Source: Candidatus Limimonas egerieequi
GTDB taxonomy: Bacteria; Bacillota; Clostridia; Oscillospirales; Acutalibacteraceae
Assembly: GCA_018064455.1 (NCBI GenBank)
Contig: JAGHVH010000003.1
Location: forward strand, 1-64,000
Reading direction: 5' to 3'
DNA length: 64,000 nt
Each line of letters starts with the position of its first letter. Position 1 is the stretch's first letter. This document shows, piece by piece, positions 1 to 8,891 of this stretch. The notes under the pieces were generated by a model. The model saw nothing but the letters and a program-made list of their open reading frames with translations. It was not told the origin of the DNA and searched no databases. The position numbers were made by a program, and so were the translations under genes.

Positions 1-385
1 CATGCTCATTGAAAATGCGGAGCGTTTTGGACTCTCACAACTTCACCAGTTGCGCGGACGCGTCGGTCGTGGACAGTGGAAGTCCACATGCATTTTGTGT
101 ACCGACAATACGTCGCCACTGACAACGTCGCGACTTGAGGTTATGACATCCACAACCGACGGTTTTGAAATCGCGCAACGTGATCTTGATTTGCGCGGCG
201 CCGGCGATTTTTATGGCACTCGTCAGCATGGATTTGGCCCATCATATGTCAATGACATGATAGGAAATCCGGCTATCCTCGAGCGGGCCACCGCCGCCGC
301 TGAAAGTGTCTTGTCTGGTGGGTTAACACCAGAACTTAAACTGGCAGTTGATAACCTTTTCGATAGGATAGAAACGGCTAGTTAA
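1..385 (+). CDS. recG: ATP-dependent DNA helicase RecG, C-terminal end (5' partial)
   Basis: The reading frame is open from the window edge, so only the last ~127 residues are present. They begin in the second helicase domain and carry the motif VI-like arginine segment QLRGRVGRG, followed by DGFEIAQRDLDLRGAGDF and GTRQHG, the segment that in RecG follows motif VI and couples ATP hydrolysis to fork regression. RecG remodels stalled replication forks and Holliday junctions in the cytoplasm. Mfd and PriA share parts of this motif, but the GTRQ-G ending is typical of RecG. The stop codon lies three bases before the -35 box of the next gene. Confidence 0.93.
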   Translation, partial: MLIENAERFGLSQLHQLRGRVGRGQWKSTCILCTDNTSPLTTSRLEVMTSTTDGFEIAQRDLDLRGAGDFYGTRQHGFGPSYVNDMIGNPAILERATAAAESVLSGGLTPELKLAVDNLFDRIETAS

Positions 386-387
386 TA

Positions 388-415
388 TTGACATATACCA
401 TTAAAAGAGTATAAT
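388..415 (+). promoter_or_regulatory. Sigma-A-type promoter of the M23 endopeptidase gene
   Basis: TTGACA at 388-393 and TATAAT at 410-415 are separated by 16 bp. The start point should fall near 422, inside the palindrome annotated next. The -35 box begins three bases after the recG stop. Confidence 0.75.
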
Positions 416-417
416 TA

Positions 418-430
418 TTACAAATTGTAA
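418..430. promoter_or_regulatory. Palindromic operator candidate TTACAAATTGTAA
   Basis: A perfect 13-bp palindrome (6-bp arms around one A) sits directly after the -10 box and over the expected start point, a position suited to repression. The same palindrome with a central T occurs at 49100-49112 upstream of the other G5-domain cell-wall gene. Confidence 0.5.
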
Positions 431-453
431 CAATTAATTTCGGGGGATATATT

Positions 454-2160
454 TTGGAAAAGGAAATTGTAGAGGAAGTTATAGAAGAAAATATTGTTGA
501 ATACAATAGCTTCGCTGAGACAGTTGGCGAGATGGTTGGAGCATTCTTCCATTCTCTCTGGCTTCTTATTTACATACTTGTAACTGACCTTTTCAACTTG
601 ATTTTGACATTCTTCAAGTTCCTTGGTCGTTCAATAAAGAACGCTATTGGCGGTAGCTTTGCAAACCTTCGCGCTGAATGGGCTGAGTTTAAGCTTGAAT
701 GCGTTGAGCAAAAGCAGGGCCTTCGCGGCTTGCGCCTTGTATTCAAGGACCATCCAACAATGATTTCTAACATTGTTAATACCATCCTTCCTGTCTGTGG
801 CTTTATTGTTCTTGTTGCAACAATTACTCACTGGAACTCAACCACATATGCAATTGAGGTTGATTCAAGTGGCAAGAGCGTAGGCGTTGTTGCTAATGAG
901 CAGGTATATGTAAATGCACAGGATCTTGTAAAGGAGCGCTTTAGCACAGATCTTGGCGCTGATGACAACGTATCATCACTTTCAACCTCATACAAGATTG
1001 TTGAGGCAAAGCCAACAGAGATCACTGACTCACAGACAGTAAGTGATAACATAGTTGAGAGCACAAACTCTGATTCAACATACGCCTGTGGCGTATATAT
1101 CGATGGCGAGTTTATCTGCGCACTCAAAACAGAGACAGATGCAATGCAGGTATTCAACAACATCATAGATGGCTATCAAAAGGAAAATGCAAATGATGTT
1201 GTAGGATTTACTCAGGACGTTAAGTTTGTTCAGGGTATCTATGCAAATAACGAGGAGACAATCTGGGACTCTCAGCAGCTTGCTGATACACTTACCAAGT
1301 CAAGATACAAGGAACGCCATTACACAGTTCAGGCAGGCGATACACTTTCAAACATCGCTTACTCAAACGGCATCAGCGTATCCGAACTTATCGCACTTAA
1401 CCCAGAGCATGAGAAGGAAATTCACGTAGGTGACGACCTCCTTGTTGCAGGTGATGTTAACTACGTTAACCTCAAGGTAGTTAAGACAGTTGTCAAGAAT
1501 GAGGAAATCCCATTCAAGACAGTTAAGACAGAAAACAGCAGTATCTATAAGGGCACAACCAAGACAACACAGAAGGGTGTTAATGGTATTGACCAGGTTA
1601 CATACATGGTAACTTATGTTGATGGTGTCCAGACTGGCATCCAAGAAGTAAATCGTACAACAATTAGACAGCCAGTCGATCAAAAGATTTCTGTTGGTAC
1701 AAAGGCAATTGTAAAACAGACTAACCGTTCAACAGGTTACTCATATACACCAAGCACATATGTTAAGTCATATGGCAGACTTGTATGGCCAGCACCTGGC
1801 GTATACACAGTATCATCACCATTTGGACCAAGATGGGGATCATTCCATGGTGGTATCGACTTATCAGTTGGACGCGCAGGCTCAACAATCGTAGCTGCTG
1901 CAAGTGGTACAGTAACAGTTGCTTCAAACGGCAATGCTGGTTATGGCACTTACGTTATGATTAACCACAACAACGGTATGGAAACACTCTATGCTCATAT
2001 GATTTACGGTTCAATCTGTGTAAGCACAGGCCAGTATGTATCAGCAGGCCAGCCAATTGGTATCATGGGTTCAACTGGCAACTCAACAGGACCTCACCTT
2101 CACTTTGAGGTTCGTATCAATGGTTCAAAAGTAAACCCAGCTCCATACATTGGCGCTTAA
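454..2160 (+). CDS. LysM-G5-M23 family cell-wall endopeptidase
   Basis: This 568-residue envelope protein probably cleaves peptidoglycan cross-bridges or stem peptides. An N-terminal part has hydrophobic stretches near residues 28-52 and 110-130 that would anchor it in the membrane. A LysM repeat follows around 290-335 (HYTVQAGDTLSNIA), then a G5 domain around 345-420, then a C-terminal LytM/M23 metallopeptidase domain. The zinc ligands appear intact: HGGID and HLHFEV. The start is TTG at 454, preceded at proper distance by GGGGG. It has its own promoter and a palindromic operator, and is followed 17 bases later by the ACT gene. Anchoring by a membrane segment rather than secretion is inference. 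Confidence 0.9.
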   Translation: MEKEIVEEVIEENIVEYNSFAETVGEMVGAFFHSLWLLIYILVTDLFNLILTFFKFLGRSIKNAIGGSFANLRAEWAEFKLECVEQKQGLRGLRLVFKDHPTMISNIVNTILPVCGFIVLVATITHWNSTTYAIEVDSSGKSVGVVANEQVYVNAQDLVKERFSTDLGADDNVSSLSTSYKIVEAKPTEITDSQTVSDNIVESTNSDSTYACGVYIDGEFICALKTETDAMQVFNNIIDGYQKENANDVVGFTQDVKFVQGIYANNEETIWDSQQLADTLTKSRYKERHYTVQAGDTLSNIAYSNGISVSELIALNPEHEKEIHVGDDLLVAGDVNYVNLKVVKTVVKNEEIPFKTVKTENSSIYKGTTKTTQKGVNGIDQVTYMVTYVDGVQTGIQEVNRTTIRQPVDQKISVGTKAIVKQTNRSTGYSYTPSTYVKSYGRLVWPAPGVYTVSSPFGPRWGSFHGGIDLSVGRAGSTIVAAASGTVTVASNGNAGYGTYVMINHNNGMETLYAHMIYGSICVSTGQYVSAGQPIGIMGSTGNSTGPHLHFEVRINGSKVNPAPYIGA

Positions 2161-2177
2161 ATATTTGGAGGAACGCT

Positions 2178-2447
2178 ATGCGTGCAGTAATTACAGTAGT
2201 AGGTAAAGATAAGGTTGGCATCTGTGCAAAGACATCAACTCTTTGCGCAGAGCACAATGTTAATATAAGTGCAGTATCACAGAATATTTTTGACGATTTG
2301 TTCTGCATGGTAATGCTTGTTGAGACCGATGGTCTTGATATCCCATTCGGCGACTTTGCTGATATCCTTGCAAAAGAAGGCCGTGACATGGGCCTTGATA
2401 TCCATGCAATGCACGAAGATATCTTTAATGCTATGCACAAGATTTAA
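2178..2447 (+). CDS. ACT domain-containing protein (UPF0237 family)
   Basis: An 89-residue protein that is a single ACT domain: the opening VITVVGKDKVGICAKTSTL is the ligand-binding ACT strand-loop-helix found in GcvR-like and UPF0237 regulators. ACT domains usually bind amino acids; the ligand here is unknown. A strong ribosome binding site (TTGGAGG) precedes the ATG. It lies 12 bases before the DUF711 gene, a pairing seen widely in Firmicutes, suggesting the two work together, perhaps with the ACT protein sensing the metabolite handled by its neighbour. Confidence 0.88.
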   Translation: MRAVITVVGKDKVGICAKTSTLCAEHNVNISAVSQNIFDDLFCMVMLVETDGLDIPFGDFADILAKEGRDMGLDIHAMHEDIFNAMHKI

Positions 2448-2459
2448 GGAGACAGGATA

Positions 2460-3815
2460 ATGCTTGAAATTAATGACGTCTTTGAAACCGTCAGAATGAT
2501 TGAGAATGAAAATCTCGACATTCGTACGATTACAATGGGCATCTCACTCCTTGACTGTTGTGATAGCGATATTGATAAGGCTTGTAACAAAGTTTATGAG
2601 AAGATTGTCCGCAAGGCAGAGAACCTTGTAAAAACAGGTGAGGACATTGAGCGCGAGTATGGTATTCCAATTATCAACAAGCGCGTATCTGTCACACCAA
2701 TTTCAATGATTCTTGCAGCCTCAGGCGGTGACCCACTCAAGTATGCAAAAACTTTAGAGCGTGCAGTTAACACAATCGGTGTTAACTTCCTTGGTGGTTA
2801 CTCCGCACTTGTTCAAAAGGGATTCGCTGCAGGCGATGAGGCGCTCATCCGCAGCATTCCAGAGGCACTTGATATAACAGACCACATCTGCTCTTCTGTT
2901 AACATCGGTTCAACCAAGACCGGTATTAATATGGATGCAGTAAAGCTTATGGGTGAAATAGTAAAGCAGTCAGCTGAAGTTACAGCATACAAGGACTGCA
3001 TTGGTCCTGCCAAGCTCGTTGTATTCTGCAACGCGCCAGAGGATAACCCATTTATGGCTGGCGCGTTCCACGGAGCAGGCGAGCCCGACTGCGTAATCAA
3101 TGTCGGCGTTTCTGGTCCTGGCGTTGTACGTTCTGCTATCAGCAGAATCCCAGACGCCAATATCACAGAAATCGCCGAGATGGTTAAACGCACAGCGTTT
3201 AAGATTACACGAGTTGGCCAACTCGTAGCAAACGAGGCATCTCGCCGTCTTGACGTGCCTTTTGGCATTGTCGATTTGTCCCTCGCTCCAACCCCTGCTG
3301 TCGGCGACTCCGTTGCCTACATCCTTGAGGAGATGGGACTCGAGCAATGCGGCGCGCACGGCACAACTGCCTGCCTCGCACTTCTCAATGACGCAGTTAA
3401 AAAGGGTGGCGTAATGGCATCCTCTTCTGTTGGCGGACTTTCAGGTGCATTTATTCCAGTATCAGAGGATGCTGGTATGATAAACGCAGCACGCAGTGGC
3501 TGCCTTAAAATCGAAAAGCTTGAAGCTATGACAGCTGTATGTTCAGTTGGTCTTGATATGATAGTTATCCCAGGCGATACAACACCAGCAGTTATCTCTG
3601 CTATCATCGCTGATGAGGCCGCTATCGGTATGGTTAACTCCAAGACAACTGCTGTTCGTGTAATTCCAGCAGTTGGCAAGAACGTTGGCGACGAACTTGA
3701 ATTCGGTGGCCTTTTGGGTTCTGGCCCTGTAATGCCAATCAATACCAAGAGCCCAGAGAAGTTTATCTCTCGTGGTGGCAGAATCCCTGCACCATTGCAG
3801 AGCCTTAAGAATTAG
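2460..3815 (+). CDS. PFL family protein (UPF0210/DUF711)
   Basis: A 451-residue cytoplasmic protein of the DUF711 family, whose fold is related to glycyl-radical (pyruvate-formate-lyase-like) enzymes, although no glycyl-radical motif is seen. Family-typical stretches are [17 protein letters not shown], the glycine-rich [10 protein letters not shown] and [18 protein letters not shown]. No reaction is established for the family. The length matches family members and the start is supported by AAGGAGA nine bases upstream. It forms a two-gene unit with the ACT protein before it. Confidence 0.88.
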   Translation: MLEINDVFETVRMIENENLDIRTITMGISLLDCCDSDIDKACNKVYEKIVRKAENLVKTGEDIEREYGIPIINKRVSVTPISMILAASGGDPLKYAKTLERAVNTIGVNFLGGYSALVQKGFAAGDEALIRSIPEALDITDHICSSVNIGSTKTGINMDAVKLMGEIVKQSAEVTAYKDCIGPAKLVVFCNAPEDNPFMAGAFHGAGEPDCVINVGVSGPGVVRSAISRIPDANITEIAEMVKRTAFKITRVGQLVANEASRRLDVPFGIVDLSLAPTPAVGDSVAYILEEMGLEQCGAHGTTACLALLNDAVKKGGVMASSSVGGLSGAFIPVSEDAGMINAARSGCLKIEKLEAMTAVCSVGLDMIVIPGDTTPAVISAIIADEAAIGMVNSKTTAVRVIPAVGKNVGDELEFGGLLGSGPVMPINTKSPEKFISRGGRIPAPLQSLKN

Positions 3816-3855
3816 TGTATAATTATTTAGAACTTTGAGAAAAGGAGTCTTAAAT

Positions 3856-4041
3856 ATGGAAATTACAAAAGACACACTTATCGGCGATCTTTTAGATGCT
3901 AAACCAGACGCAGCACCTTTCCTTCTTGAAATGGGAATGCATTGCCTCGGTTGTCCTTCAGCTCGTGGAGAGTCACTTGAGGATGCATGTGCAGTTCATG
4001 GCGTAGATGTCAATGAACTTCTTGCTAAGATAAACGCATAA
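3856..4041 (+). CDS. DUF1858 domain-containing small protein with redox CxxC
   Basis: A 61-residue protein matching the DUF1858 family (hybrid-cluster-protein-associated redox disulfide domain). It shows the conserved pattern of an acidic helix, [14 protein letters not shown] with a CxxC pair, then a second helix. The probable role is in redox or metal-related chemistry, but the partner is unknown. The ORF track begins at a TTG 21 bases upstream; I chose the ATG at 3856 because AAAGGAG lies six bases before it. A clear terminator follows the stop codon. Confidence 0.85.
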   Translation: MEITKDTLIGDLLDAKPDAAPFLLEMGMHCLGCPSARGESLEDACAVHGVDVNELLAKINA

Positions 4042-4049
4042 GGATAAGG

Positions 4050-4080
4050 GGTGAAGGTAAAAGGTGCCTTCACCTTTTTT
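4050..4080 (+). terminator. Intrinsic terminator after the DUF1858 gene
   Basis: GGTGAAGG pairs with CCTTCACC over a 9-nt loop and is followed by six T residues. It lies nine bases before trmK. Confidence 0.85.
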
Positions 4081-4088
4081 ATAGTATT

Positions 4089-4739
4089 ATGAAACTTGAT
4101 TTAAGACTTACTATGGTGGCGTCCCTCGTTCGACCAGGGAAGCCAATTGCTGATATAGGCACCGATCATGCCTATGTCCCTGTTTATTTAATAAAGAATG
4201 GTATTATTCCATCTGCCTATGCCTGTGATGTCAAGGTAGGACCACTTGATAACGCAAAGAAGACGATTGAGGAGTTTGAACTTGAGGACAAGATTACTCC
4301 AATTCTTTCCGATGGTCTCATCAGTGTTCCACATGATGTCAACGATTTCGTAATCGCTGGTATGGGCGGTGAGCTCATTGCTAAAATCCTTTCTGATTCA
4401 CCATGGGTCAAGGAGGAAGGCAACCATTTTGTCCTTCAGCCGCAGACACATGCTGAGGACCTTCGTCACTACCTCTTGAGTGAAGGATATGAAATCTTAA
4501 AAGAGGATGTAGTAAAGGACAAGCGTCACCTCTACATTGCAATGGAAGTGTCCTACACTGGCAAGGTCGTCGCTCACACTGAAAGTGATTACTATCTTGG
4601 TAAACTTCCAAAATCTAGTAGTATATATAAAAAAGATTACATTGAATATATGATTTCTCGCCTTGACGTTCAGTACAAGGCAACGAGAAAAGAGGATATT
4701 AAAGCCTTAATTGATAGCTTAAAGGAGGCCCTTTCATGA
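4089..4739 (+). CDS. trmK: tRNA (adenine(22)-N1)-methyltransferase
   Basis: A 216-residue SAM-dependent methyltransferase that would methylate N1 of A22 in tRNA. The N-terminal ADIGTDHAYVPVYL is the TrmK SAM-binding motif I, and DFVIAGMGGELI and FVLQPQTH are family-typical catalytic-domain segments. A shorter helical C-terminal domain follows. The ATG at 4089 agrees with family N-termini but has no recognisable ribosome binding site and sits nine bases after the T tract of a terminator, so initiation may be weak or on a very short leader. It overlaps the Nif3-like gene by ATGA, a combination common in Firmicutes. Confidence 0.9.
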   Translation: MKLDLRLTMVASLVRPGKPIADIGTDHAYVPVYLIKNGIIPSAYACDVKVGPLDNAKKTIEEFELEDKITPILSDGLISVPHDVNDFVIAGMGGELIAKILSDSPWVKEEGNHFVLQPQTHAEDLRHYLLSEGYEILKEDVVKDKRHLYIAMEVSYTGKVVAHTESDYYLGKLPKSSSIYKKDYIEYMISRLDVQYKATRKEDIKALIDSLKEALS

Positions 4740-5494
4740 GTACAGTACGTGATATCTTTAGCTTCATAGATGAGATAGCCCCATTCTCCACACAGGAGGA
4801 GTGGGATAACTCTGGCCTTTTAGTTGGTAATGAGAATGATGAGGTCAAGAAAATTGCGCTTTGCCTTGATGCGACTGACGAGACTTTGAAAAAGGCAGTA
4901 GAGTTTGGCGCAGACCTTCTTGTTACACATCATCCAATTATCTGGGACCCACTTAAGTTTGTACCATCAGATACACTTGTATCCAAGGCAATCAGACGGG
5001 GCATAAATGTAATCTCATGCCACACCAACTGGGACCTTGCAGAGGCAGGCGTTAGCTGTGTACTCGCATCCCTCATAGGCCTTAACAACATTGAGAAGCT
5101 TGAACCAGAGGGAGAACTCTCAATGGTACGTGTTGGCACACTCCCTATGCCAATGACTGCAAGGGAACTCGCAGAGGTTGTATCCGATGCGCTTGATGCA
5201 GTCGTTGCTGTTACATCTCCTGACAAGGAGATAAGCACTGTTGCTGTATGCGGTGGAGCGGGCGCGTGCTTCCTTCCAGACATTAAGCGCCATGGCATAG
5301 ACGCATTCGTAACAGGGGAGGCTAAGCACAACGAGTATTTGGATGCTCGTGAACTTGATGTATCGCTCCTCTGTGCTGGTCACTATGAGACAGAGACTGT
5401 TAGCATGCCAGTGCTTAAAAACCTTTTAAAAGAAGAATTCAAAGACATCGAGTACCTCTATATCGAGGATGCTCCAGTAGAATATATAGGCTAG
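4736..5494 (+). CDS. Nif3-like dinuclear metal center hexameric protein
   Basis: A 252-residue member of the Nif3/YqfO/GTP cyclohydrolase 1 type 2 family. Metal-ligand segments are present: TNW, THHPIIW near the N-terminus and GEAKHNE with GHYETE near the C-terminus. The length fits the short form without the inserted PII-like domain of YqfO. The biochemical role of the family is unsettled; proteins form toroidal hexamers with two metals per subunit. It overlaps trmK by four bases and is followed eight bases later by rqcH. Confidence 0.9.
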   Translation: MSTVRDIFSFIDEIAPFSTQEEWDNSGLLVGNENDEVKKIALCLDATDETLKKAVEFGADLLVTHHPIIWDPLKFVPSDTLVSKAIRRGINVISCHTNWDLAEAGVSCVLASLIGLNNIEKLEPEGELSMVRVGTLPMPMTARELAEVVSDALDAVVAVTSPDKEISTVAVCGGAGACFLPDIKRHGIDAFVTGEAKHNEYLDARELDVSLLCAGHYETETVSMPVLKNLLKEEFKDIEYLYIEDAPVEYIG

Positions 5495-5502
5495 GTGATT
5501 GA

Positions 5503-7200
5503 ATGTCACTCGATGGCATCTTTTTGCACACTATTAAGTGCGAACTTCAAAACAGAATACTGGGTGCCAAAGTGGACAAGGTATACGAGCCAACAAGAGA
5601 GGATTTAATCCTCTCTTTGCGCACTCGTGACCGAGATAACGTCAAGCTCTTGCTCTGCGCAAGGGCTAATTCTCCGCGCGTTTCAATAACCACCGAACAG
5701 TACGAGAATCCAGCATCCCCACCAATGCTCTGCATGCTCCTTCGCAAGCGCCTTGGTGGCGCTACTCTCACTGATATCCATCAGGAGAGCACAGACCGTA
5801 TTCTCTATCTTGATTTTCTCGCAACCAACGAGATGGGTGAGAAGGAAAAACTCACCTTAGTTGTTGAGATTATGGCACAGTACAGCAACGTAATCTTGAT
5901 TGATAGGGATAAAAAAATAATCGACGCATTAAAACGCGTCGACTACTCAAAGTCGTCAAGGAGACTTATCCTACCTGGTGTGACATATGAACTTCCACCA
6001 CAGCAGGATAAAATCAATATTTTTGAAAACCAAGATATCAAGTCACTCATTTTAGCAAAGGGTGGCACTGACAAAGCATATATGTCAACAATCATGGGCC
6101 TCTCTCCAGTTGTCGCAAGAGAACTTGAGACCAAGACAGTTGATGAGTCAATAGAAACACTTTTAAGTTATAAGAATGGCTCAAATAAGTATTACCTTTT
6201 AAAAGATGAGAATGGTAAACCATTTGAGTTCTCATATATGCCTATTTTGCAGTATGGCACGGCTGTTGAAACAGTAGAATATGACAGCGCCTTTTCTCTT
6301 TTGGAGGATTACTATGCCAAAAGAGATAGCATAGAGCGCATGTCACATCGCACATACGATTTGCGTCGTGTGATGATCAACGCTCGCGAGCGTATCGCAC
6401 GCAAGCTTGATATCCAGCGCGCAGAACTTGATAAATGTGCAGACCGTGAGACCTTGCGCATCTCTGCTGAGCTTATAAATGCAAACCTTTATAAGCTCGA
6501 ACGCGGCGCCACTTACTTTGATCTTGAGAACTACTATGATGAAAACAAAATCATGAGGGTCAAAGTAAATCCAGCACTCACACCTGCTCAAAACTCACAG
6601 AAGTATTTCAAGGAATACAAGAAGACATACACTGCTGAGAAGAAACTCAAAGAACAGATAGAGTCTGGTATCTTGGAACTTGAATACATTGAGACAGTCC
6701 TTGATGCCCTTACTCGTGTTGAAAACGAGAAAGATATCATGAGCATCAGAGGAGAACTCATTGATCAGGGATATATCAAAAACAAATATGATGCCAAAGG
6801 CAAACTGTCGAAAGCAAAGCCACAGCAGAAAGTATCCTCATTGCCACCGATTGAGTACACAACATCGGATGGTTTTAGAGTCCTTGTTGGCCGCAACAAT
6901 TTACAAAATGAAAAGCTCTCGCTTAAGAGCGCCAACAAGCTTGATATGTGGCTACACACCAAGGATATCCCTGGCTCGCACGTAATTATTGAAAACAAAA
7001 ACGGAGAAATCTCCGACAAGGCAATAGAGGAGGCGGCAGTTATTGCTGCTCGCCACAGCGCCGCAGGAGAAAGTGGCGCAAAAAAAATACCAGTTGATTA
7101 TACTTTAGTTAAGAACCTAAAGAAACCAACCGGTAGTCGACCAGGTAAAGTAATCTTCCATGAAAACTGGACGATTTATGTGGATTTGCCTAATCAATAA
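5503..7200 (+). CDS. rqcH: Ribosome quality-control protein RqcH (NFACT family)
   Basis: A 565-residue homolog of RqcH/Rqc2/FpbA. It binds 50S subunits obstructed by peptidyl-tRNA and adds C-terminal alanine tails that mark stalled chains for degradation. The N-terminal NFACT-N domain covers residues ~1-210 and contains DRDNVKLLLCARANSPR. Charged helical, coiled-coil-like segments cover ~270-410, and the C-terminal NFACT-R RNA-binding domain starts at FRVLVGRNNLQNE and includes MWLHTKDIPGSHVII. The older annotation is fibronectin-binding protein A. It probably belongs to the trmK-Nif3 operon. Its last 11 bases overlap the convergent ispE gene. Confidence 0.93.
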   Translation: MSLDGIFLHTIKCELQNRILGAKVDKVYEPTREDLILSLRTRDRDNVKLLLCARANSPRVSITTEQYENPASPPMLCMLLRKRLGGATLTDIHQESTDRILYLDFLATNEMGEKEKLTLVVEIMAQYSNVILIDRDKKIIDALKRVDYSKSSRRLILPGVTYELPPQQDKINIFENQDIKSLILAKGGTDKAYMSTIMGLSPVVARELETKTVDESIETLLSYKNGSNKYYLLKDENGKPFEFSYMPILQYGTAVETVEYDSAFSLLEDYYAKRDSIERMSHRTYDLRRVMINARERIARKLDIQRAELDKCADRETLRISAELINANLYKLERGATYFDLENYYDENKIMRVKVNPALTPAQNSQKYFKEYKKTYTAEKKLKEQIESGILELEYIETVLDALTRVENEKDIMSIRGELIDQGYIKNKYDAKGKLSKAKPQQKVSSLPPIEYTTSDGFRVLVGRNNLQNEKLSLKSANKLDMWLHTKDIPGSHVIIENKNGEISDKAIEEAAVIAARHSAAGESGAKKIPVDYTLVKNLKKPTGSRPGKVIFHENWTIYVDLPNQ

Positions 7201-8059
7201 ATTCAAGTCCACTCCTTGCTGGGTGGATAACGAATGTATCGGACCAAGTCTTGGAGAGCTTTTCAGCACAGGAGCGTGCTTTAATCTCGTTATCAAAGAG
7301 TGCATAGACTGATGGGCCAGAGCCACTCATGCAGCAGGCTTTACAGCCAAACTCACGCATGATTGATTTGATGTCCACTCTGTCCGGTACCTCAACGAAC
7401 TGCTCAAAAACATTCTTGATGCTCTGATAGAAGTACTCATCATCGCCTTTTTCAATGGCGTGGATGATGCCCTTTCTATCACAGTGACGAATGTTCTCGG
7501 CTGTGTCAAAAGCGTCATAAGCCGCCTTTGTTGACACATCCTGATTTGGCTTTACAAGCACGATGTACTGATCCTTAATTGGTGTCAGTGGTGCCAAAAC
7601 TTGACCGATGTCAAGTGCCACCATTGTGCCACCTTTAAGGCAGAACGGTACATCTGCGCCAACCTTTACGCCTATGGCGCAAAGTTCATCCACACTCAGA
7701 TGTAACTCGAGTATCTCGTTTAACGCGGCAATTACTGCAGCAGCGTCCGCGCTGCCACCAGCAAGGCCCGCTGCAAACGGGATATTTTTTTCTATGTGGA
7801 TTTTAATTCCAGGATTTTTAATCTTGGCATATTTAAAGAATGCCATTGCAGCCTTGTATGCGATGTTGTGCTCGTCACAAGGTAGTGCCTCATTGCTGCA
7901 GGAGAGTTCAATTTCATTCTTGTTGCCAGTTAAATCAACTGTTACATAGTCGTAAAGACCGATTGACTGCATAATCATAAAGAGGCTATGATAGCCGTCA
8001 TCAGTTTGGCCTAAAATATCAAGCATAAGGTTGATTTTGGCGTTAGCTCTTATAACCAT
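7190..8059 (-). CDS. ispE: 4-diphosphocytidyl-2-C-methyl-D-erythritol kinase
   Basis: A 289-residue GHMP kinase of the non-mevalonate isoprenoid pathway. It phosphorylates the 2-hydroxyl of CDP-methylerythritol. The N-terminus has KINLMLDILGQTDDGYH, the ATP-binding glycine motif is PFAAGLAGGSADAAA, and DVPFCLKGG and the late SGSGPSVYALF complete the family motifs. Length is standard. The ribosome binding site is AAAGGAG upstream of the ATG at 8059. The 3' end overlaps rqcH by 11 bases tail to tail, without any terminator between them. Confidence 0.95.
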   Translation of the reverse strand: MVIRANAKINLMLDILGQTDDGYHSLFMIMQSIGLYDYVTVDLTGNKNEIELSCSNEALPCDEHNIAYKAAMAFFKYAKIKNPGIKIHIEKNIPFAAGLAGGSADAAAVIAALNEILELHLSVDELCAIGVKVGADVPFCLKGGTMVALDIGQVLAPLTPIKDQYIVLVKPNQDVSTKAAYDAFDTAENIRHCDRKGIIHAIEKGDDEYFYQSIKNVFEQFVEVPDRVDIKSIMREFGCKACCMSGSGPSVYALFDNEIKARSCAEKLSKTWSDTFVIHPARSGLEFID

Positions 8060-8176
8060 ATGAACACTCCTTTCTTTGAGATGGACTATAATACTACATT
8101 ATTTTACCATAATCAAGTATTGTCATTTTGAACAAATTGTTAACGGCTCTGTCGTGCAATATTGTCAAAGAATCCG

Positions 8177-8205
8177 TTGATATAAATTTGGGATTTTGGT
8201 ATATT
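8177..8205 (+). promoter_or_regulatory. Promoter of the BspA-like surface protein
   Basis: TTGATA at 8177-8182 and TATATT at 8200-8205 with a 17-bp spacer lie about 40 bases before the gene. Confidence 0.6.
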
Positions 8206-8245
8206 ATTACTGGTTAAATTTGTTTATTGAGAGGAGTTGATTCTG

Positions 8246-8839
8246 ATGAAGGGAAATAGAGCAATTAGATTTCTTGCACTTGTTGCAACTCTTGTGATTC
8301 TTGCATGCTCATTGTCTTTGTTTGCCTTTGCAGAGGGATCAGCTTTTTCTATTCCTGAGGGCACCAAGGTAGTTACTCCTGGTATGGTTCCAAATGATAC
8401 AACAACAGTTAACATTCCAAGTTCTGTTGTATCAATTGAATCTGGTGCTTTCGCAAACTGTAAGGGACTGAACACAGTCAATATCGACAACACAAGCGGT
8501 TCGGTACTCTATGACGCTTCTGCATTCTATGGTGGAACGATATCGGTCCACTACCTCAAAGCAAACGTTCCAACAACTGTTGCAACGACAGAGGCTACAA
8601 CAGTTCCAGAGACAATAACTGAACCAGAGACAGAGGTTGTCACAGATATGACACCATTTGCTTCAGCAAAGCAAGAACTCTCCGACGTTGATGTTTGGAA
8701 CAAGCTCGTAAGCAACGCTGGCCCACTTGAGTCACCACAGGATACATCAAGTGTTCTTTCGAAAGTAATTGCATATTTTGTAACCAGTGTTGTATGCGCT
8801 GGTGCAGTTGCTCTCTGCGTAATTAAATTTAAGAAGTAA
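8246..8839 (+). CDS. Small BspA-like leucine-rich repeat surface protein
   Basis: A 197-residue exported protein. It has an N-terminal signal segment, a short LRR_5/BspA-type repeat region (NIPSSVVSIESGAFANCKGL), a Thr/Glu-rich linker and a C-terminal transmembrane helix ending in FKK, so it should sit in the membrane with the repeat outside. No LPXTG-like sorting motif is visible. I chose the ATG at 8246 over the TTG at 8237 because GAGGAG is nine bases upstream. The ligand is unknown. A strong terminator follows directly. Confidence 0.75.
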   Translation: MKGNRAIRFLALVATLVILACSLSLFAFAEGSAFSIPEGTKVVTPGMVPNDTTTVNIPSSVVSIESGAFANCKGLNTVNIDNTSGSVLYDASAFYGGTISVHYLKANVPTTVATTEATTVPETITEPETEVVTDMTPFASAKQELSDVDVWNKLVSNAGPLESPQDTSSVLSKVIAYFVTSVVCAGAVALCVIKFKK

Positions 8840-8842
8840 TTT

Positions 8843-8870
8843 AAAACTCCGCACAAAATGCGGAGTTTTT
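8843..8870 (+). terminator. Intrinsic terminator
   Basis: AAAACTCCGCA pairs with TGCGGAGTTTT over a 5-nt loop, with a T-rich tail. Confidence 0.9.
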
Positions 8871-8891
8871 ATTAAAAGAGGAGGGATAAGC

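Noticed and set aside
8840-8891. Fluoride riboswitch before the ClC gene
   Set aside because: The space is only ~50 bases, mostly a terminator, and no crcB-type core is visible.
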